Shown here: piece by piece, positions 1-8,941 of the stretch | Numbering within the stretch: the first letter of the stretch is position 1 | Layout: each line of letters opens with the position of its first letter | Assembly (NCBI RefSeq): GCF_000756385.1 | Contig: NZ_JNFC01000026.1 | Location: 1 to 50,906, forward strand | Direction: 5' to 3' | Length of the DNA stretch: 50,906 nt | Origin: Sphingopyxis sp. LC363 | GTDB taxonomy: Bacteria > Pseudomonadota > Alphaproteobacteria > Sphingomonadales > Sphingomonadaceae | Translations under genes and position numbers: made by a program | Notes under the pieces: model-generated | Told to the model about the DNA's origin: nothing | Seen by the model: the letters and a program-made list of their open reading frames with translations, nothing else | The model's database searches: none

Positions 1-19
1 TTGCGAGGGTGGGTGTCAT

Positions 20-123
20 CTTGCTCCCCTCCCCTTCAGGGGAGGGGCCGGGGGTGGGGACTCGCAGCCTTGCGCAAGGCCGATGGCCCCCACCCCAACC
101 CCTCCCCTGAAGGGGAGGGGCTC
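20..123. repeat. GC-rich palindromic intergenic repeat (family B, copy 1)
   Basis: Arms rich in GGGGAGGGG face each other around a centre that contains CCTTGCGCAAGG. The same arms and centre recur near 10.8 kb. The repeat lies just beyond the 3' end of proB and could act as its terminator. No protein is credible here; the translated frames are proline/arginine-rich repeat products. Confidence 0.75.
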
Positions 124-158
124 TAATGGATTCATCGCAAATGGATTCATCGCAGCGT

Positions 159-1265
159 TCACAACAGCACCATATGGTCGCGGTGGACCATCGCGCTGCG
201 CGGCGCATAGCCGAGCGCGGCTTCCTGCGCCTCGCGGCCGAGGCCGACGATGTTCGCGGCGTCGGCGCCCGGATATTCGGAAAGGCCGCGCGCGATGACG
301 CGTCCGTCGGGACCGGCGATGTCGAGAATGTCGCCGCGTGCGAAGCTGCCGCTGACCGCGGTGACGCCGGCGGCGAGCAGGCTCGCGCCGCCTTGCAGCG
401 CCTTGGCGGCGCCCGCGTCGATCTCGACCCGGCCCTTCGCGGTGAGCCCGCCCGCGAGCCACGCCTTGCGCGCGCTTGCGCCCTTTTCGGCGGCGAACAA
501 AGTGTGCCGTGCCTCGGTCGACAGCGGCCGGTCGATCCGGCCCGACGCGATCGCGAGATGCGCGCCCGCGGCGTTGGCGATGCGCGCCGCCGCGATCTTC
601 GATACCATGCCGCCCGATCCCATGCCCGAGGCGGAGCCGGTGTCAGCCATCGCCTCGATAGCGGCATCGATGCGTTCGACGCGCGCGATATGGTTCGCGC
701 CGGGAAGGGCAGGATTTTTGTCGTAGAGGCCGTCGATGTCGGAGAGCAGGATCACGCCGCCCGCCGCCGCGGCTTGGGCAACGCGTGCGGCAAGGCGGTC
801 GTTGTCGCCGAAGCGGATTTCTTCGGTCGCGACGCTGTCATTCTCGTTGATGATCGGCACGACGCCGAGGCTGAGCAGCCGGTCGAGCGTCGCGGCGGCG
901 TTGAGATAGCGGCGGCGATGCTCGAGATCGTCGAGCGTGACGAGCATCTGCGCTGCGGTCAGTCCTTCGGCGCCGAGTACTTCGGCCCAGACCTGGCTCA
1001 GCGCGATCTGTCCGGTCGCGGCGGCCGCCTGCGCATCCTCGAGCGTTCCGCGTCCGCCCTTGGCAAGCCCCAGCCGCCGCGCGCCGAGCGCGATCGCGCC
1101 GGACGACACGACCGCGACCTGCTGGCCCGCGCGCGTCCGCTCGCCGATATCGGCGGCGATCCCGGCGAGCCAGTCGCGCCGGACCGCGCCCGACAGATCG
1201 ACGAGCAGCGCCGATCCGATCTTGACGATCAGACGGGGGCAGGAAAGGGGCGGAAACAGGCTCAT
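159..1265 (-). CDS. proB: glutamate 5-kinase (ProB)
   Basis: Phosphorylates L-glutamate to gamma-glutamyl phosphate, the first committed step of proline synthesis, in the cytoplasm. The 368-residue protein has the family's usual length: an amino-acid kinase domain (about 1-250) opening with the phosphate-binding stretch VKIGSALLV near residue 14, SSGAIALG near residue 60, the substrate motif NENDSV, and a C-terminal PUA domain (about 270-360). The frame stays open upstream to 1562, but the extra N-terminus is arginine-rich, crosses repeat sequence and is not family-like, so I start at the ATG in front of SLFPP. obgE lies upstream on the same strand; the obg-proB pairing is common in alphaproteobacteria, but here a LuxR gene and a porin-like gene lie between them. 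The identification is secure. Confidence 0.95.
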   Translation of the reverse strand: MSLFPPLSCPRLIVKIGSALLVDLSGAVRRDWLAGIAADIGERTRAGQQVAVVSSGAIALGARRLGLAKGGRGTLEDAQAAAATGQIALSQVWAEVLGAEGLTAAQMLVTLDDLEHRRRYLNAAATLDRLLSLGVVPIINENDSVATEEIRFGDNDRLAARVAQAAAAGGVILLSDIDGLYDKNPALPGANHIARVERIDAAIEAMADTGSASGMGSGGMVSKIAAARIANAAGAHLAIASGRIDRPLSTEARHTLFAAEKGASARKAWLAGGLTAKGRVEIDAGAAKALQGGASLLAAGVTAVSGSFARGDILDIAGPDGRVIARGLSEYPGADAANIVGLGREAQEAALGYAPRSAMVHRDHMVLL

Positions 1266-2209
1266 GCCGCCGCCGATAGCGCGATGCGCGCGCGCCGCCA
1301 ATGCGAATGTCCCGGCGATCGACGCCGCTGCGAGGTGGGACGGAAGTTGACGAAGTTGACGCCCCTCACGCGCGAGGAGCGAAGGGCTGCGGAGTGCGTG
1401 GGAGGGGAGGGCGGTGTCATCGGGGCAGGCTAGTCCGGCCCGATTTTGTAGGACAGCGTTTTTCGACGGCGTGGAATGGGCGGCTTTGGGGTGGTGAGCG
1501 GACATTCCACAACCGTCGCCCCCGCGAAGGCGGGGGCCGCTAGCGGCCTTACTCAGCGGCATTGTGTAAAACGACAGCGGCCCCCGCCTTCGCGGGGGCG
1601 ACGGCTAGGTTCGGTCGAAACCCGCCAACCAAGAAAGCCCCGCACGTGGCGGAGCCTTTCCGTCTCCTGGCCCACACAAAAGAATGCCCCTATGCCTTCC
1701 TGGGTCGCGGTCGGAAGGCATCTTAGCCCGATGACGGTAACAGCTGTCATGGCACCGTGTAATTGATCCATGTCGGACCAGAATTCATTTGGGGTCGTCC
1801 CGCCTTCGGAGGGTCGTGTCGAGAGGCTTGCTGGTTCGGTGGAGCCGGCGGAGCAGGCTCGGGAAGGAGCGAACGTTCCGCGCAGGTGGACGCGCATAGC
1901 TCAGGCTTTGCGTTTTCGGTTCCAAGTGGCCCCAATCCCGACCGCGATATTGCCGATACGCCGAATGGCCGCAGCCGGTCCATCGCCCAAAAATGAAGTC
2001 CGCCGGCAAGCCGGCGGACTTCAAGAGAGCAAGATGGCCTTGGTTCCACCTTCCTCGGGTCGCGGATCCTTCATCGCCGATTCGCGGCTTCGTTTCGCTA
2101 CCCACCTGGGTAGGGAGCGGATTTTTTTCATTTTGTCGCATTGCGCTTGCCATCGCGGTTCGGCTCGCCTCAAATGCGGTGGCTGCGTATCTTCTGTGGG
2201 GAGAAGTAC
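1266..2209. other. long intergenic stretch without a convincing gene
   Basis: About 940 bases separate proB from the LuxR-type gene. They hold the inverted repeat at 1515-1602, a 9-bp direct repeat (GAAGTTGAC twice, 1343-1360), a perfect 12-bp-armed hairpin near 1996-2024 (GAAGTCCGCCGG and its complement), and a small CTACCCA hairpin near 2098-2113. Open frames exist on both strands, but none has a good ribosome site or a recognisable protein. The region may carry the promoter of the downstream regulator or an untranslated RNA; I cannot decide. Confidence 0.5.
1515..1602. repeat. inverted repeat, GTCGCCCCCGCGAAGG type (family D)
   Basis: The arms read GTCGCCCCCGCGAAGGCGGG inward from 1515 and its complement ending at 1602. 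The centre is about 40 nt and unrelated to the arms. Similar, more degenerate arms flank 7227-7291. This is a common sphingomonad intergenic palindrome architecture, mobile or terminator-like. Confidence 0.8.
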
Positions 2210-3373
2210 ATGCAGGGCGATCAGCGACCGGCCTTTCCGACCGACCATAATGCGCCGGCCGAATGGGAGGTGCTCAACGCGCTGATCGGCGAAATATACG
2301 ATTCGGTCCTGCATCCCGAAAGCTGGAACGAGACCCTCGCCCGCATCACCGGCACGCTCTGCCCGCTGAACTGGGACGCGGCTTTCATCCTGTGGGAAAA
2401 CAGCAACCCGCCGAGCGCGCGTTTCGTCGCCGCGACCGGCCTCGCGGCGGGCATCCAGGAAATCTACACCGCGGTTTACGCCGGCCATCACCCCTGGTCG
2501 CGCAAGTTCCAGCGTTACGGCAACGGCAGCGTCGTCGACAGCTTCGACATCATGACGCGCGAGGAATTCTATGAAAGCGAGTTTTTCCGTAACTTCCTGA
2601 AACCCTATGGCATCGACCGGCTCGTCGGCGTGCTGCTTGATCGCCGCGATGGCGACCGGCTCGGGCTGATGCTGCCTGGCCCCGGCGACCGCGACGTCGA
2701 ACGGTTGAAGCGCGGCTTGCGCGTCCTTGCCCCGCATATGCAGCGCGCGATGCGGATCAGCGATCGGATCGCGACGCTCGACCTTGCGGCGGGCGCGGCG
2801 CGCGCCGCCGCCGATGCCGCGCCCTTCGCGATCTTCAGCCTCGACGATCAGCTGGGCATCCTCGCGGCGAACGCCCGCGCCGCGCGTTACGAACGCGCGG
2901 GGTTCATCCGCACCGCGCAGGATCGTTTTGCCTTCACCCATCCGCCGAGCCAGAAACAGCTGCTCGATCTCGTCAGACGCCCCGATCCCGCCGGCCTCGC
3001 CTTTCAGACCGTCGCGCCTTCGGGCAAGGAGTGCCCGGTGCTCGTCGCACGGGTGACGCGGCAGTCGGCGCAGCAACTCGGCGGCGTCCGCCTCGGCGCC
3101 TCGCTGATTGTCACGCTGGGCAGCGCGCCGGGCGAAACCCCGGTGCTCGAGATCGACCGCGTCGCGCAATGGTTCGGCCTGACCCCGGCCGAAGCGCGCC
3201 TCGCGGTCGCGCTCGCCGCGGGCGAGACGCTGCAGGGCTATGCCGCGCTGCGCGCGGTCAGTCTCAACGCGGTGCGCTTCCTCTTGAAAGGCATTTTTCG
3301 CAAGACCGGCGCGGGCAGCCAAGCGCAGCTCGTGGCGCTGCTCGCGCGGCTGCCGGCACCGGGCGAAACCTAG
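2210..3373 (+). CDS. LuxR-type helix-turn-helix transcriptional regulator
   Basis: A 387-residue DNA-binding regulator. The C-terminal about 65 residues match the LuxR HTH pattern: LTPAEARLAVALAAGETLQ followed by SLNAVRFLLKGIFRKTG, which corresponds to the family's TVR-HLK-IF-KTG recognition helix. The N-terminal 200 residues look like a GAF-like sensory region, and about residues 215-300 resemble a PAS-like fold; no ligand can be deduced. I start at the ATG preceded by GGGGAGAAG, not at the earlier in-frame ATGs, which lack a Shine-Dalgarno site. There is no autoinducer synthase nearby. The convergent MipA-like gene ends 20 nt downstream. Family confidence is high; the target is unknown. Confidence 0.85.
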   Translation: MQGDQRPAFPTDHNAPAEWEVLNALIGEIYDSVLHPESWNETLARITGTLCPLNWDAAFILWENSNPPSARFVAATGLAAGIQEIYTAVYAGHHPWSRKFQRYGNGSVVDSFDIMTREEFYESEFFRNFLKPYGIDRLVGVLLDRRDGDRLGLMLPGPGDRDVERLKRGLRVLAPHMQRAMRISDRIATLDLAAGAARAAADAAPFAIFSLDDQLGILAANARAARYERAGFIRTAQDRFAFTHPPSQKQLLDLVRRPDPAGLAFQTVAPSGKECPVLVARVTRQSAQQLGGVRLGASLIVTLGSAPGETPVLEIDRVAQWFGLTPAEARLAVALAAGETLQGYAALRAVSLNAVRFLLKGIFRKTGAGSQAQLVALLARLPAPGET

Positions 3374-3392
3374 AGCCGCCAGGCGGGACGGC

Positions 3393-4199
3393 TCAACGGC
3401 CGCCGCCGAAGGTATAGCTAAGCGCGATGCCCCCCGACGGCTGGCTGCGCGAACCGAGCTGGCGCGTAACGGGCGAATCGGCGGCGTCGCCGACGAGCCG
3501 GTCGTAGCGGCCGTAGACCGCGACCCCCCAATTCTTTCCGACCATGCGGTGATAACCCGCAGTGACGCCGACCGACTGAACGCCGCCGCCCAGGTCATAG
3601 GCGGGCAGGCCCGACGTGGCGGCCGCAGCGGGGGTGACGCCGAAATAGGCGCGGTGGTATTTCGAATCGCCGAGCGTGACGCGCGGGCCGATCGAAAAGA
3701 GCCAGCCGTCACCCCGCCGCGCGATATAGTCGGCGCTGATTTCGCCGACCCAGCCCTTATGCCCGCTGAGCCCCTTGCGTCCTTCGGCGCGGATGCGGAG
3801 CGACGGGGCCAGATAGGCCTGCGCGAAGCCGCCGGCCTCGACCGTGAAGCCGACCTTAGGCAGGTCGGCGCCGATGTCCGACGCCTTGCGCTTGCCGATG
3901 AAACCGAAGGCGGGGCCGAAGGCGAAATCGCCCGAATGGACAAGCGGGGAGCCGAAGCTTTCGTCGGGCGCCTCGAACTCGAATGCGCTGTCGCGGGTGC
4001 GCGAGACGTCGATATAGGGGCCGACGCTGAACTTGTCCGCGCCCGGCCACGACGGCGAAAGCTGCGGCCCGAGGATGATGCGCGTGCGCTTTTCGGCATT
4101 CTCGCTGCCTTCCTGCGCGTTCGCCGGGGCGGCGGCCGCGGCCGCGGCCGCGGCGAGCGCGACGAGCAGCAGCGCGGGAAGCGGGTTGCGTTCGGTCAT
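3393..4199 (-). CDS. MipA/OmpV family outer membrane protein
   Basis: A 268-residue exported beta-barrel protein. An alanine-rich signal peptide (about 28 residues) ends at ANA before QEG. Mature sequence features typical of the family are the early ILGPQLSPSWPGAD strand, FGVTPAAAATSGLPAYD near the middle, and a C-terminal GIALSYTFGGGR ending for membrane insertion. Family members are scaffolding or porin-like outer membrane proteins; substrate and partners are unknown. I chose the ATG that follows AAGGA by eight bases; an in-frame ATG 24 bases upstream (4223) is an alternative. It stands between the convergent LuxR-type gene and obgE, 66 bases from the latter, so it could be co-transcribed downstream of obgE. 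Confidence 0.88.
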   Translation of the reverse strand: MTERNPLPALLLVALAAAAAAAAAPANAQEGSENAEKRTRIILGPQLSPSWPGADKFSVGPYIDVSRTRDSAFEFEAPDESFGSPLVHSGDFAFGPAFGFIGKRKASDIGADLPKVGFTVEAGGFAQAYLAPSLRIRAEGRKGLSGHKGWVGEISADYIARRGDGWLFSIGPRVTLGDSKYHRAYFGVTPAAAATSGLPAYDLGGGVQSVGVTAGYHRMVGKNWGVAVYGRYDRLVGDAADSPVTRQLGSRSQPSGGIALSYTFGGGR

Positions 4200-4265
4200 G
4201 CGGAAATCCTTGTTGTTCCGCATGAAATTCCCTGCGGCGGCATTTCGTTCCCCGGGGACAGGGTG

Positions 4266-5336
<1,071 letters not shown>

Positions 5337-5415
5337 TTACTAGCCGGGCATCCACGAGGGAAGGCGCGCGATACGGATGGCGGCTTTGGGGTGGGAAGCT
5401 GTCATCAGTTTGACC

Positions 5416-5491
5416 GTCATCCCGGCGAAGGCCGGGATCTCGCCGGTGCGGTAAACCGATAGGACGAGATCCCGGCCTTCGCCGGGATGAC
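5416..5491. repeat. 76-nt inverted repeat, GTCATCCCGGCGAAGG type (family C, copy 1)
   Basis: The arms GTCATCCCGGCGAAGGCCGG and their complement close around a 20-odd-nt centre. A second copy of exactly the same length lies at 26596-26671 with the same arms and a different centre. It sits in the gap upstream of obgE. Confidence 0.85.
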
Positions 5492-5499
5492 GAGGAGTG

Positions 5500-5625
5500 T
5501 CGCGCAGCGATGGGGAGGGGGACCGCCGCCGCAGGCGGTGGTGGAGGGGCCGCGACGGTGCGCCATAGCCCCTCCGTCAGCGCTTCGCGCTGCCACCTCC
5601 CCATGCCTGCGGCACAGGGAGGATC
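5500..5625. repeat. family A palindromic repeat, copy 1
   Basis: A composite of GGGGAGGGGGACCG, a small CCGCCGCAGGCGG hairpin, CCCCTCCGTCAGCGCTTCGC, and a distal arm ending GCACAGGGAGGAT. Further copies are at 12569-12702 and 45951-46143. It lies downstream of the tetR gene and upstream of obgE. Confidence 0.85.
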
Positions 5626-5668
5626 CAACGGCAACTAACGGTCGGTAGCGGCTATTCATCGCCTCGTT

Positions 5669-6277
5669 TCAGCTCGCGGGCTTGCCGCCATGTTCGGCCC
5701 AGAATTTGGCGATGCGTCCGGTGATGAGTTCGGTCGCGAGCACGCGCGCGGTGTCGCGCGGCAGGCCGAGCGCCTCGGCCATCGGGCCGCCGAGCTGCGC
5801 ATCGCCCAAGGCCATCAGCACGAGCGCGAGCGTATCCTCGTGCATCAGGCGTTTTTCATGCGCGTCGGGGGCCATGCCGTCGATCAGGCGGTGGATCGCA
5901 GCGACGATGGGGTCGAGCGCGTCGTCGTTGCCCGTCGCCGCCATCCAGGTCGCGAGCGCGCCGGCGCCCCCCTCGTTGAAGGCATCGAAGGCGAGGTCGA
6001 CGATCTCGCGGACATTGCGCTCGCCCGGCGGCGATTCGGCCATTTTCCGGCCGATCGTGTCGCACACGGTTTCGGCCTGATAGGCGGCGAGCGCCTTTTG
6101 CAGCCCCGCGGCGCTGCCGAAATGGTGGAGCAGATTGGCGTGGGTGCGGTCGATCCGCGCCGCGACGGCTTTCAGCGTCACCGCCGCCGGCCCCATTTCG
6201 ACCAATATCTGGCGCGCGGCCTCGAGCGCCGCCGACCGGCTTTCCTCGGGACTCAAACGCTTCTTCACTATTGACAT
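5669..6277 (-). CDS. TetR family transcriptional regulator
   Basis: A 202-residue regulator. The N-terminal HTH is recognisable (about residues 12-60: AARQILVEMGPAAVTLKAVA followed by RIDRTHANLLHHFGSAAGLQ). The C-terminal two-thirds is a helical ligand domain of TetR_C type; its ligand is unknown. It is divergent from the metal-dependent hydrolase at 6327 with only 49 bases between them. Its own ATG lies inside a dyad (6270-6289), a strong hint of autoregulation. An almost identical dyad lies upstream of coq4 at 24469-24488, so coq4 is a likely second target. Family assignment is firm; the regulon is inferred from the shared site. Confidence 0.9.
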   Translation of the reverse strand: MSIVKKRLSPEESRSAALEAARQILVEMGPAAVTLKAVAARIDRTHANLLHHFGSAAGLQKALAAYQAETVCDTIGRKMAESPPGERNVREIVDLAFDAFNEGGAGALATWMAATGNDDALDPIVAAIHRLIDGMAPDAHEKRLMHEDTLALVLMALGDAQLGGPMAEALGLPRDTARVLATELITGRIAKFWAEHGGKPAS

Positions 6278-6289
6278 ATATGTAAGTAA
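6270..6289. promoter_or_regulatory. putative TetR operator, tetR/hydrolase intergenic region
   Basis: The sequence ATTGACATATATGTAAGTAA contains the perfect palindrome ACATATATGT and overlaps the start codon of the tetR gene. It matches the site at 24469-24488 at 18 of 20 positions. It is well placed to repress both divergent genes. Confidence 0.7.
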
Positions 6290-6326
6290 ACCCTATTTTC
6301 TGGCCCCGACAACCCTTTTCGACGGT

Positions 6327-7226
6327 ATGAGCCATATGTCCAGCCTTTCCCGGTCGCCGACCCCCGCCGATCTTTCGATCACCCCGCGCGATATGCGCTT
6401 CGGCCGCGACGACCGGCAGGGGCGCTGGTGGCTGAACGGCGATCCGATCGCCTCGGCCTTTCACACCGCGCTCTCGGTGACCTTTCCGCGCGGCGAAGCG
6501 ATGTTCATCGAGGCGGTGAAGGCGCACCGCGACGGCGTCCCCGACAAGCTGGCGCGCGAAATCCGGGCCTTTACCCAGCAGGAGGTGATCCACAGCCGCG
6601 AGCATGTCGTCTTTAACAAGAAGGCGGCCGAAGCGGGATATGATCTTTCCGAGCTCGAGGACGACGTCAACCAGGTGCTCGACCTCATCAAGACGCGCCC
6701 GCAGATCGTCAACCTGATGGCGACGATCGCGCTCGAACATTATACCGCGATGATGGCGGCGGTGATGCTGCGCGAAGACAAGATGTACGCCGGTGCCGAG
6801 CCCGAATGGGCGGCGCTGTGGAAATGGCACGCGATCGAGGAAATCGAGCATAAGGGCGTCGCTTACGACACCTGGCTGCACGCGACGAAGGACTGGAGCC
6901 GCTTCAAGCGCTGGCGCGCCAAGTCGCTGATGATGCTCCTCGTCACCACGCGTTTTTGGCCCAAGCGCGTCAAGGGGATGAAGGCGCTGCTCAAACAAGA
7001 CGGCCTCACCGGCTGGCGCGTCACGGCGCGCATCTGGTGGTATCTGCTCGGCACCCCGGGCGTGCTGCGCAAGAGCTTCTTTCCCTGGCTTTCCTATTTC
7101 ATGCCGGGTTTCCACCCGTGGAACCACGACGACCGGTCGCTGATCCAGAAATATGAAAGCGACTATGCCGACGCGATCATGCCGGCGCATTCGTCGAAAC
7201 CCGGGCTGGCTGCGGCGGCAGCCTGA
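6327..7226 (+). CDS. metal-dependent hydrolase (PF10118 family, ferritin-like)
   Basis: A 299-residue cytoplasmic protein of the predicted metal-dependent hydrolase family. Putative di-metal ligands come from the repeated E/H motifs QQEVIHSREH, ALEHYTAM and HAIEEIEHKGVAYD, an arrangement like a ferritin/di-iron helix bundle. The reaction is not established for the family. I start at ATG 6327 (MSHMSS); ATG 6336 is also possible. The frame is open upstream but would run through the divergent tetR gene. Its promoter holds the TetR dyad. The shared dyad with coq4 suggests a link to lipid or quinone metabolism, which is inference. Confidence 0.85.
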   Translation: MSHMSSLSRSPTPADLSITPRDMRFGRDDRQGRWWLNGDPIASAFHTALSVTFPRGEAMFIEAVKAHRDGVPDKLAREIRAFTQQEVIHSREHVVFNKKAAEAGYDLSELEDDVNQVLDLIKTRPQIVNLMATIALEHYTAMMAAVMLREDKMYAGAEPEWAALWKWHAIEEIEHKGVAYDTWLHATKDWSRFKRWRAKSLMMLLVTTRFWPKRVKGMKALLKQDGLTGWRVTARIWWYLLGTPGVLRKSFFPWLSYFMPGFHPWNHDDRSLIQKYESDYADAIMPAHSSKPGLAAAAA

Positions 7227-7291
7227 CCCGCGAAGGCGGGCACCCGGAGCGGTATTCTCTCTCTCCCCTCTCCGGGAGCCCGCCTTCGCGG
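7227..7291. repeat. inverted repeat with CCCGCGAAGGCGGGC arms (family D, degenerate copy)
   Basis: Arms at 7227-7241 and 7278-7291 face each other around a pyrimidine-rich centre. The repeat begins right at the hydrolase stop codon, so it probably serves as the terminator. Confidence 0.7.
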
Positions 7292-7362
7292 CGATAATGT
7301 GCCGATCCCCGCTGGACGCCGCGGCGCCCGTCCCATATCGCTGAGCGCGTGGGGAGGGGACC

Positions 7363-7923
7363 ATGCGACCACATCTGACCGCCGCCGAAATCGCGCAGAT
7401 CGAGCTGCAACTCGCGGGGCTGTCTTCGCTGCTCGAATTCGGCTGCGGCGAAGCCACGCTGGTTGCGGCGCGGCAGGTGCGGCGGATCGTCAGCGTCGAT
7501 GGCGATCCCGCCCGGCTCGGCCGGATACAGGACGAGGTCGCGCGCGAGGCGGTCGAGTTCACCCCCGTCCATATCGACATCGGGCCGGTCGGCGAGGGGG
7601 GCTATCCCGCGGATGAAGGCCGCATCCGCGACTGGCCGCGCTATCACAGCCATATCTGGCGCGGCATGGGCGGCAGCCCCGATGCGGTGTCGATCGCGGG
7701 GCGTTTCCGTGTCGCCTGCCTGTTACAGTCGATCATCCACTGCAAGCCCGACTGCGTTTTCCTGTTCCACGATTTCAACGACGGGCCGCATTATCATGCG
7801 GTGCTGCGCCATGTGGAGGTGCTGGCGCGGGTCGACGGGCTGGGCGTGTTGCGCGCGAAGCGGCAGGTCGACGGCACCGCGGTGCTGCACGACCTGTTCG
7901 ATCATTATCTCAACCCCGATTGA
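7363..7923 (+). CDS. SAM-dependent methyltransferase-like protein
   Basis: A 186-residue protein with a class I SAM-binding signature: LLEFGCGEATLVAA (about residues 23-36) as motif I and an acidic residue after the second strand, in IVSVDGD. The rest (FRVACLLQSIIHCKPDCVFLFHDFN, then a HYHAVLRHVEVL segment) resembles uncharacterised methyltransferase-like proteins that occur among polysaccharide or glycosyl genes. The substrate is unknown, and catalytic activity is not shown by any motif I can name. GGGGAGGGGACC precedes the ATG as a ribosome site. The GNAT gene follows after 31 bases. Confidence 0.65.
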   Translation: MRPHLTAAEIAQIELQLAGLSSLLEFGCGEATLVAARQVRRIVSVDGDPARLGRIQDEVAREAVEFTPVHIDIGPVGEGGYPADEGRIRDWPRYHSHIWRGMGGSPDAVSIAGRFRVACLLQSIIHCKPDCVFLFHDFNDGPHYHAVLRHVEVLARVDGLGVLRAKRQVDGTAVLHDLFDHYLNPD

Positions 7924-7954
7924 CCGTTTCGCCGCGCTTCGGCACACCGCGTCC

Positions 7955-8497
7955 ATGGCTTCCGCAACCTTCAGCGCTCCCCCCGTTATCGAAACCGACC
8001 GCCTGCGCCTGCGTCCCGGGCGCCTTGCCGACAAGGATGTTCACATCGACATGTGGGCCGACGAACGCGTCACGCGCTTCATCGGCGGCGAACCGCGCGC
8101 CCCCGACGTCAGTTGGGGCAAGTTTCTGAGTTCGGCGGGGCTGTGGCCGGTGATGGGATTCGGTTACTGGGTGTTCGCCGACCGCGCGAGCGACGCGCTG
8201 ATCGGCATGGGGGGGCTCAGCTATTTCTGCCGCGGCATCCCCGAGCTCGAAGGGCGGCCCGAGGCGGGCTGGGCGTTCGACGCCGACCATTGGGGCGCGG
8301 GCTATGCGACCGAGGCGATGACCGCCGCGCTAGGCTGGGCCGACGCGAATCTCGATGCGAAGGATGTGCGCTGCATCATCGATCTCGGCAACGAGGCGTC
8401 GGAGCGTGTCGCGGCCAAGCTGGGGTTCCGGCGCATCGGCGACAGCGATGCGCTGGGGCATGTGGTGGCGATTTATTTGCGGCCGCGCGGCGGCTAG
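7955..8497 (+). CDS. GNAT family N-acetyltransferase (RimJ/RimL type)
   Basis: A 180-residue acyl-CoA-dependent acetyltransferase. It opens with the RimJ/RimL-like strand IETDRLRLRP, has the central EAGWAFDADHWGAGYATEAM segment (the acetyl-CoA pyrophosphate loop region), and ends with NEASERVAAKLGFRR. The substrate is unknown; this subfamily acetylates ribosomal protein N-termini, antibiotics or small amines. I start at the ATG before ASATF; the frame is open upstream but overlaps the methyltransferase-like gene. Its TAG and the TAG of the convergent NfeD gene share the four bases CTAG. Confidence 0.85.
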   Translation: MASATFSAPPVIETDRLRLRPGRLADKDVHIDMWADERVTRFIGGEPRAPDVSWGKFLSSAGLWPVMGFGYWVFADRASDALIGMGGLSYFCRGIPELEGRPEAGWAFDADHWGAGYATEAMTAALGWADANLDAKDVRCIIDLGNEASERVAAKLGFRRIGDSDALGHVVAIYLRPRGG

Positions 8498-8940
8498 ACC
8501 GGCTCGACCAGCAGCACGCCGCCGTCGGCGCTGACCACGCGGACCTTGGTACCTTCGGCCACGTCGGGACCGCGCACCGGCCATTCGCCGTCGCCGACCC
8601 TGGCGCGGCCGCGGCCGTCCTCGATCGCTTTCGTTACCGTCAGCACCTCGCCGACGAGGCGGCCGCCGCGCTGGTTGAGGTGCGGGTCGGCCGTGGTGAT
8701 CGGGTTCGCCTTCAGCCAGCGGCGCCCGCCATAGAGCGCGACGAACGCCAGCGCGGCGAAGATGCCGAGCTGGAGCGGGACGCTGAGCGGGACGACCCAG
8801 GCGATGACGCCGGTGACGACCGCGGCGGCGCCGATCCAGATGAGGAAGAAGCCCGGCGCGACGATCTCGGCGGCGGCGAGCAGCACGCCGAGCGAGAGCC
8901 ATGCCCAATGCGGTTCCATGTTGGTCAGCCAGTCGGGCAT
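8494..8940 (-). CDS. NfeD family membrane protein
   Basis: A 148-residue inner membrane protein: two or three hydrophobic segments in the first 85 residues (WAWLSLGVLLAAAEIVAPGF, WIGAAAVVTGVIAW, LGIFAALAFVALYGG) followed by a soluble OB-fold NfeD domain with GEVLTVTKAIEDGRGRARVG. NfeD proteins pair with slipins; the slipin gene here ends one base before this ATG, so the two are translationally linked. I chose that ATG (MPDWL) over one 30 bases earlier, which lies within the slipin gene. Likely role: membrane microdomain quality control with the slipin. Confidence 0.92.
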   Translation of the reverse strand: MPDWLTNMEPHWAWLSLGVLLAAAEIVAPGFFLIWIGAAAVVTGVIAWVVPLSVPLQLGIFAALAFVALYGGRRWLKANPITTADPHLNQRGGRLVGEVLTVTKAIEDGRGRARVGDGEWPVRGPDVAEGTKVRVVSADGGVLLVEPV

Positions 8941-8941
8941 G

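Noticed and set aside
2098..2131. CTACCCA hairpin and T-run as an intrinsic terminator
   Set aside because: The T-run starts about 11 bases after the stem and there is no upstream gene on that strand to terminate.
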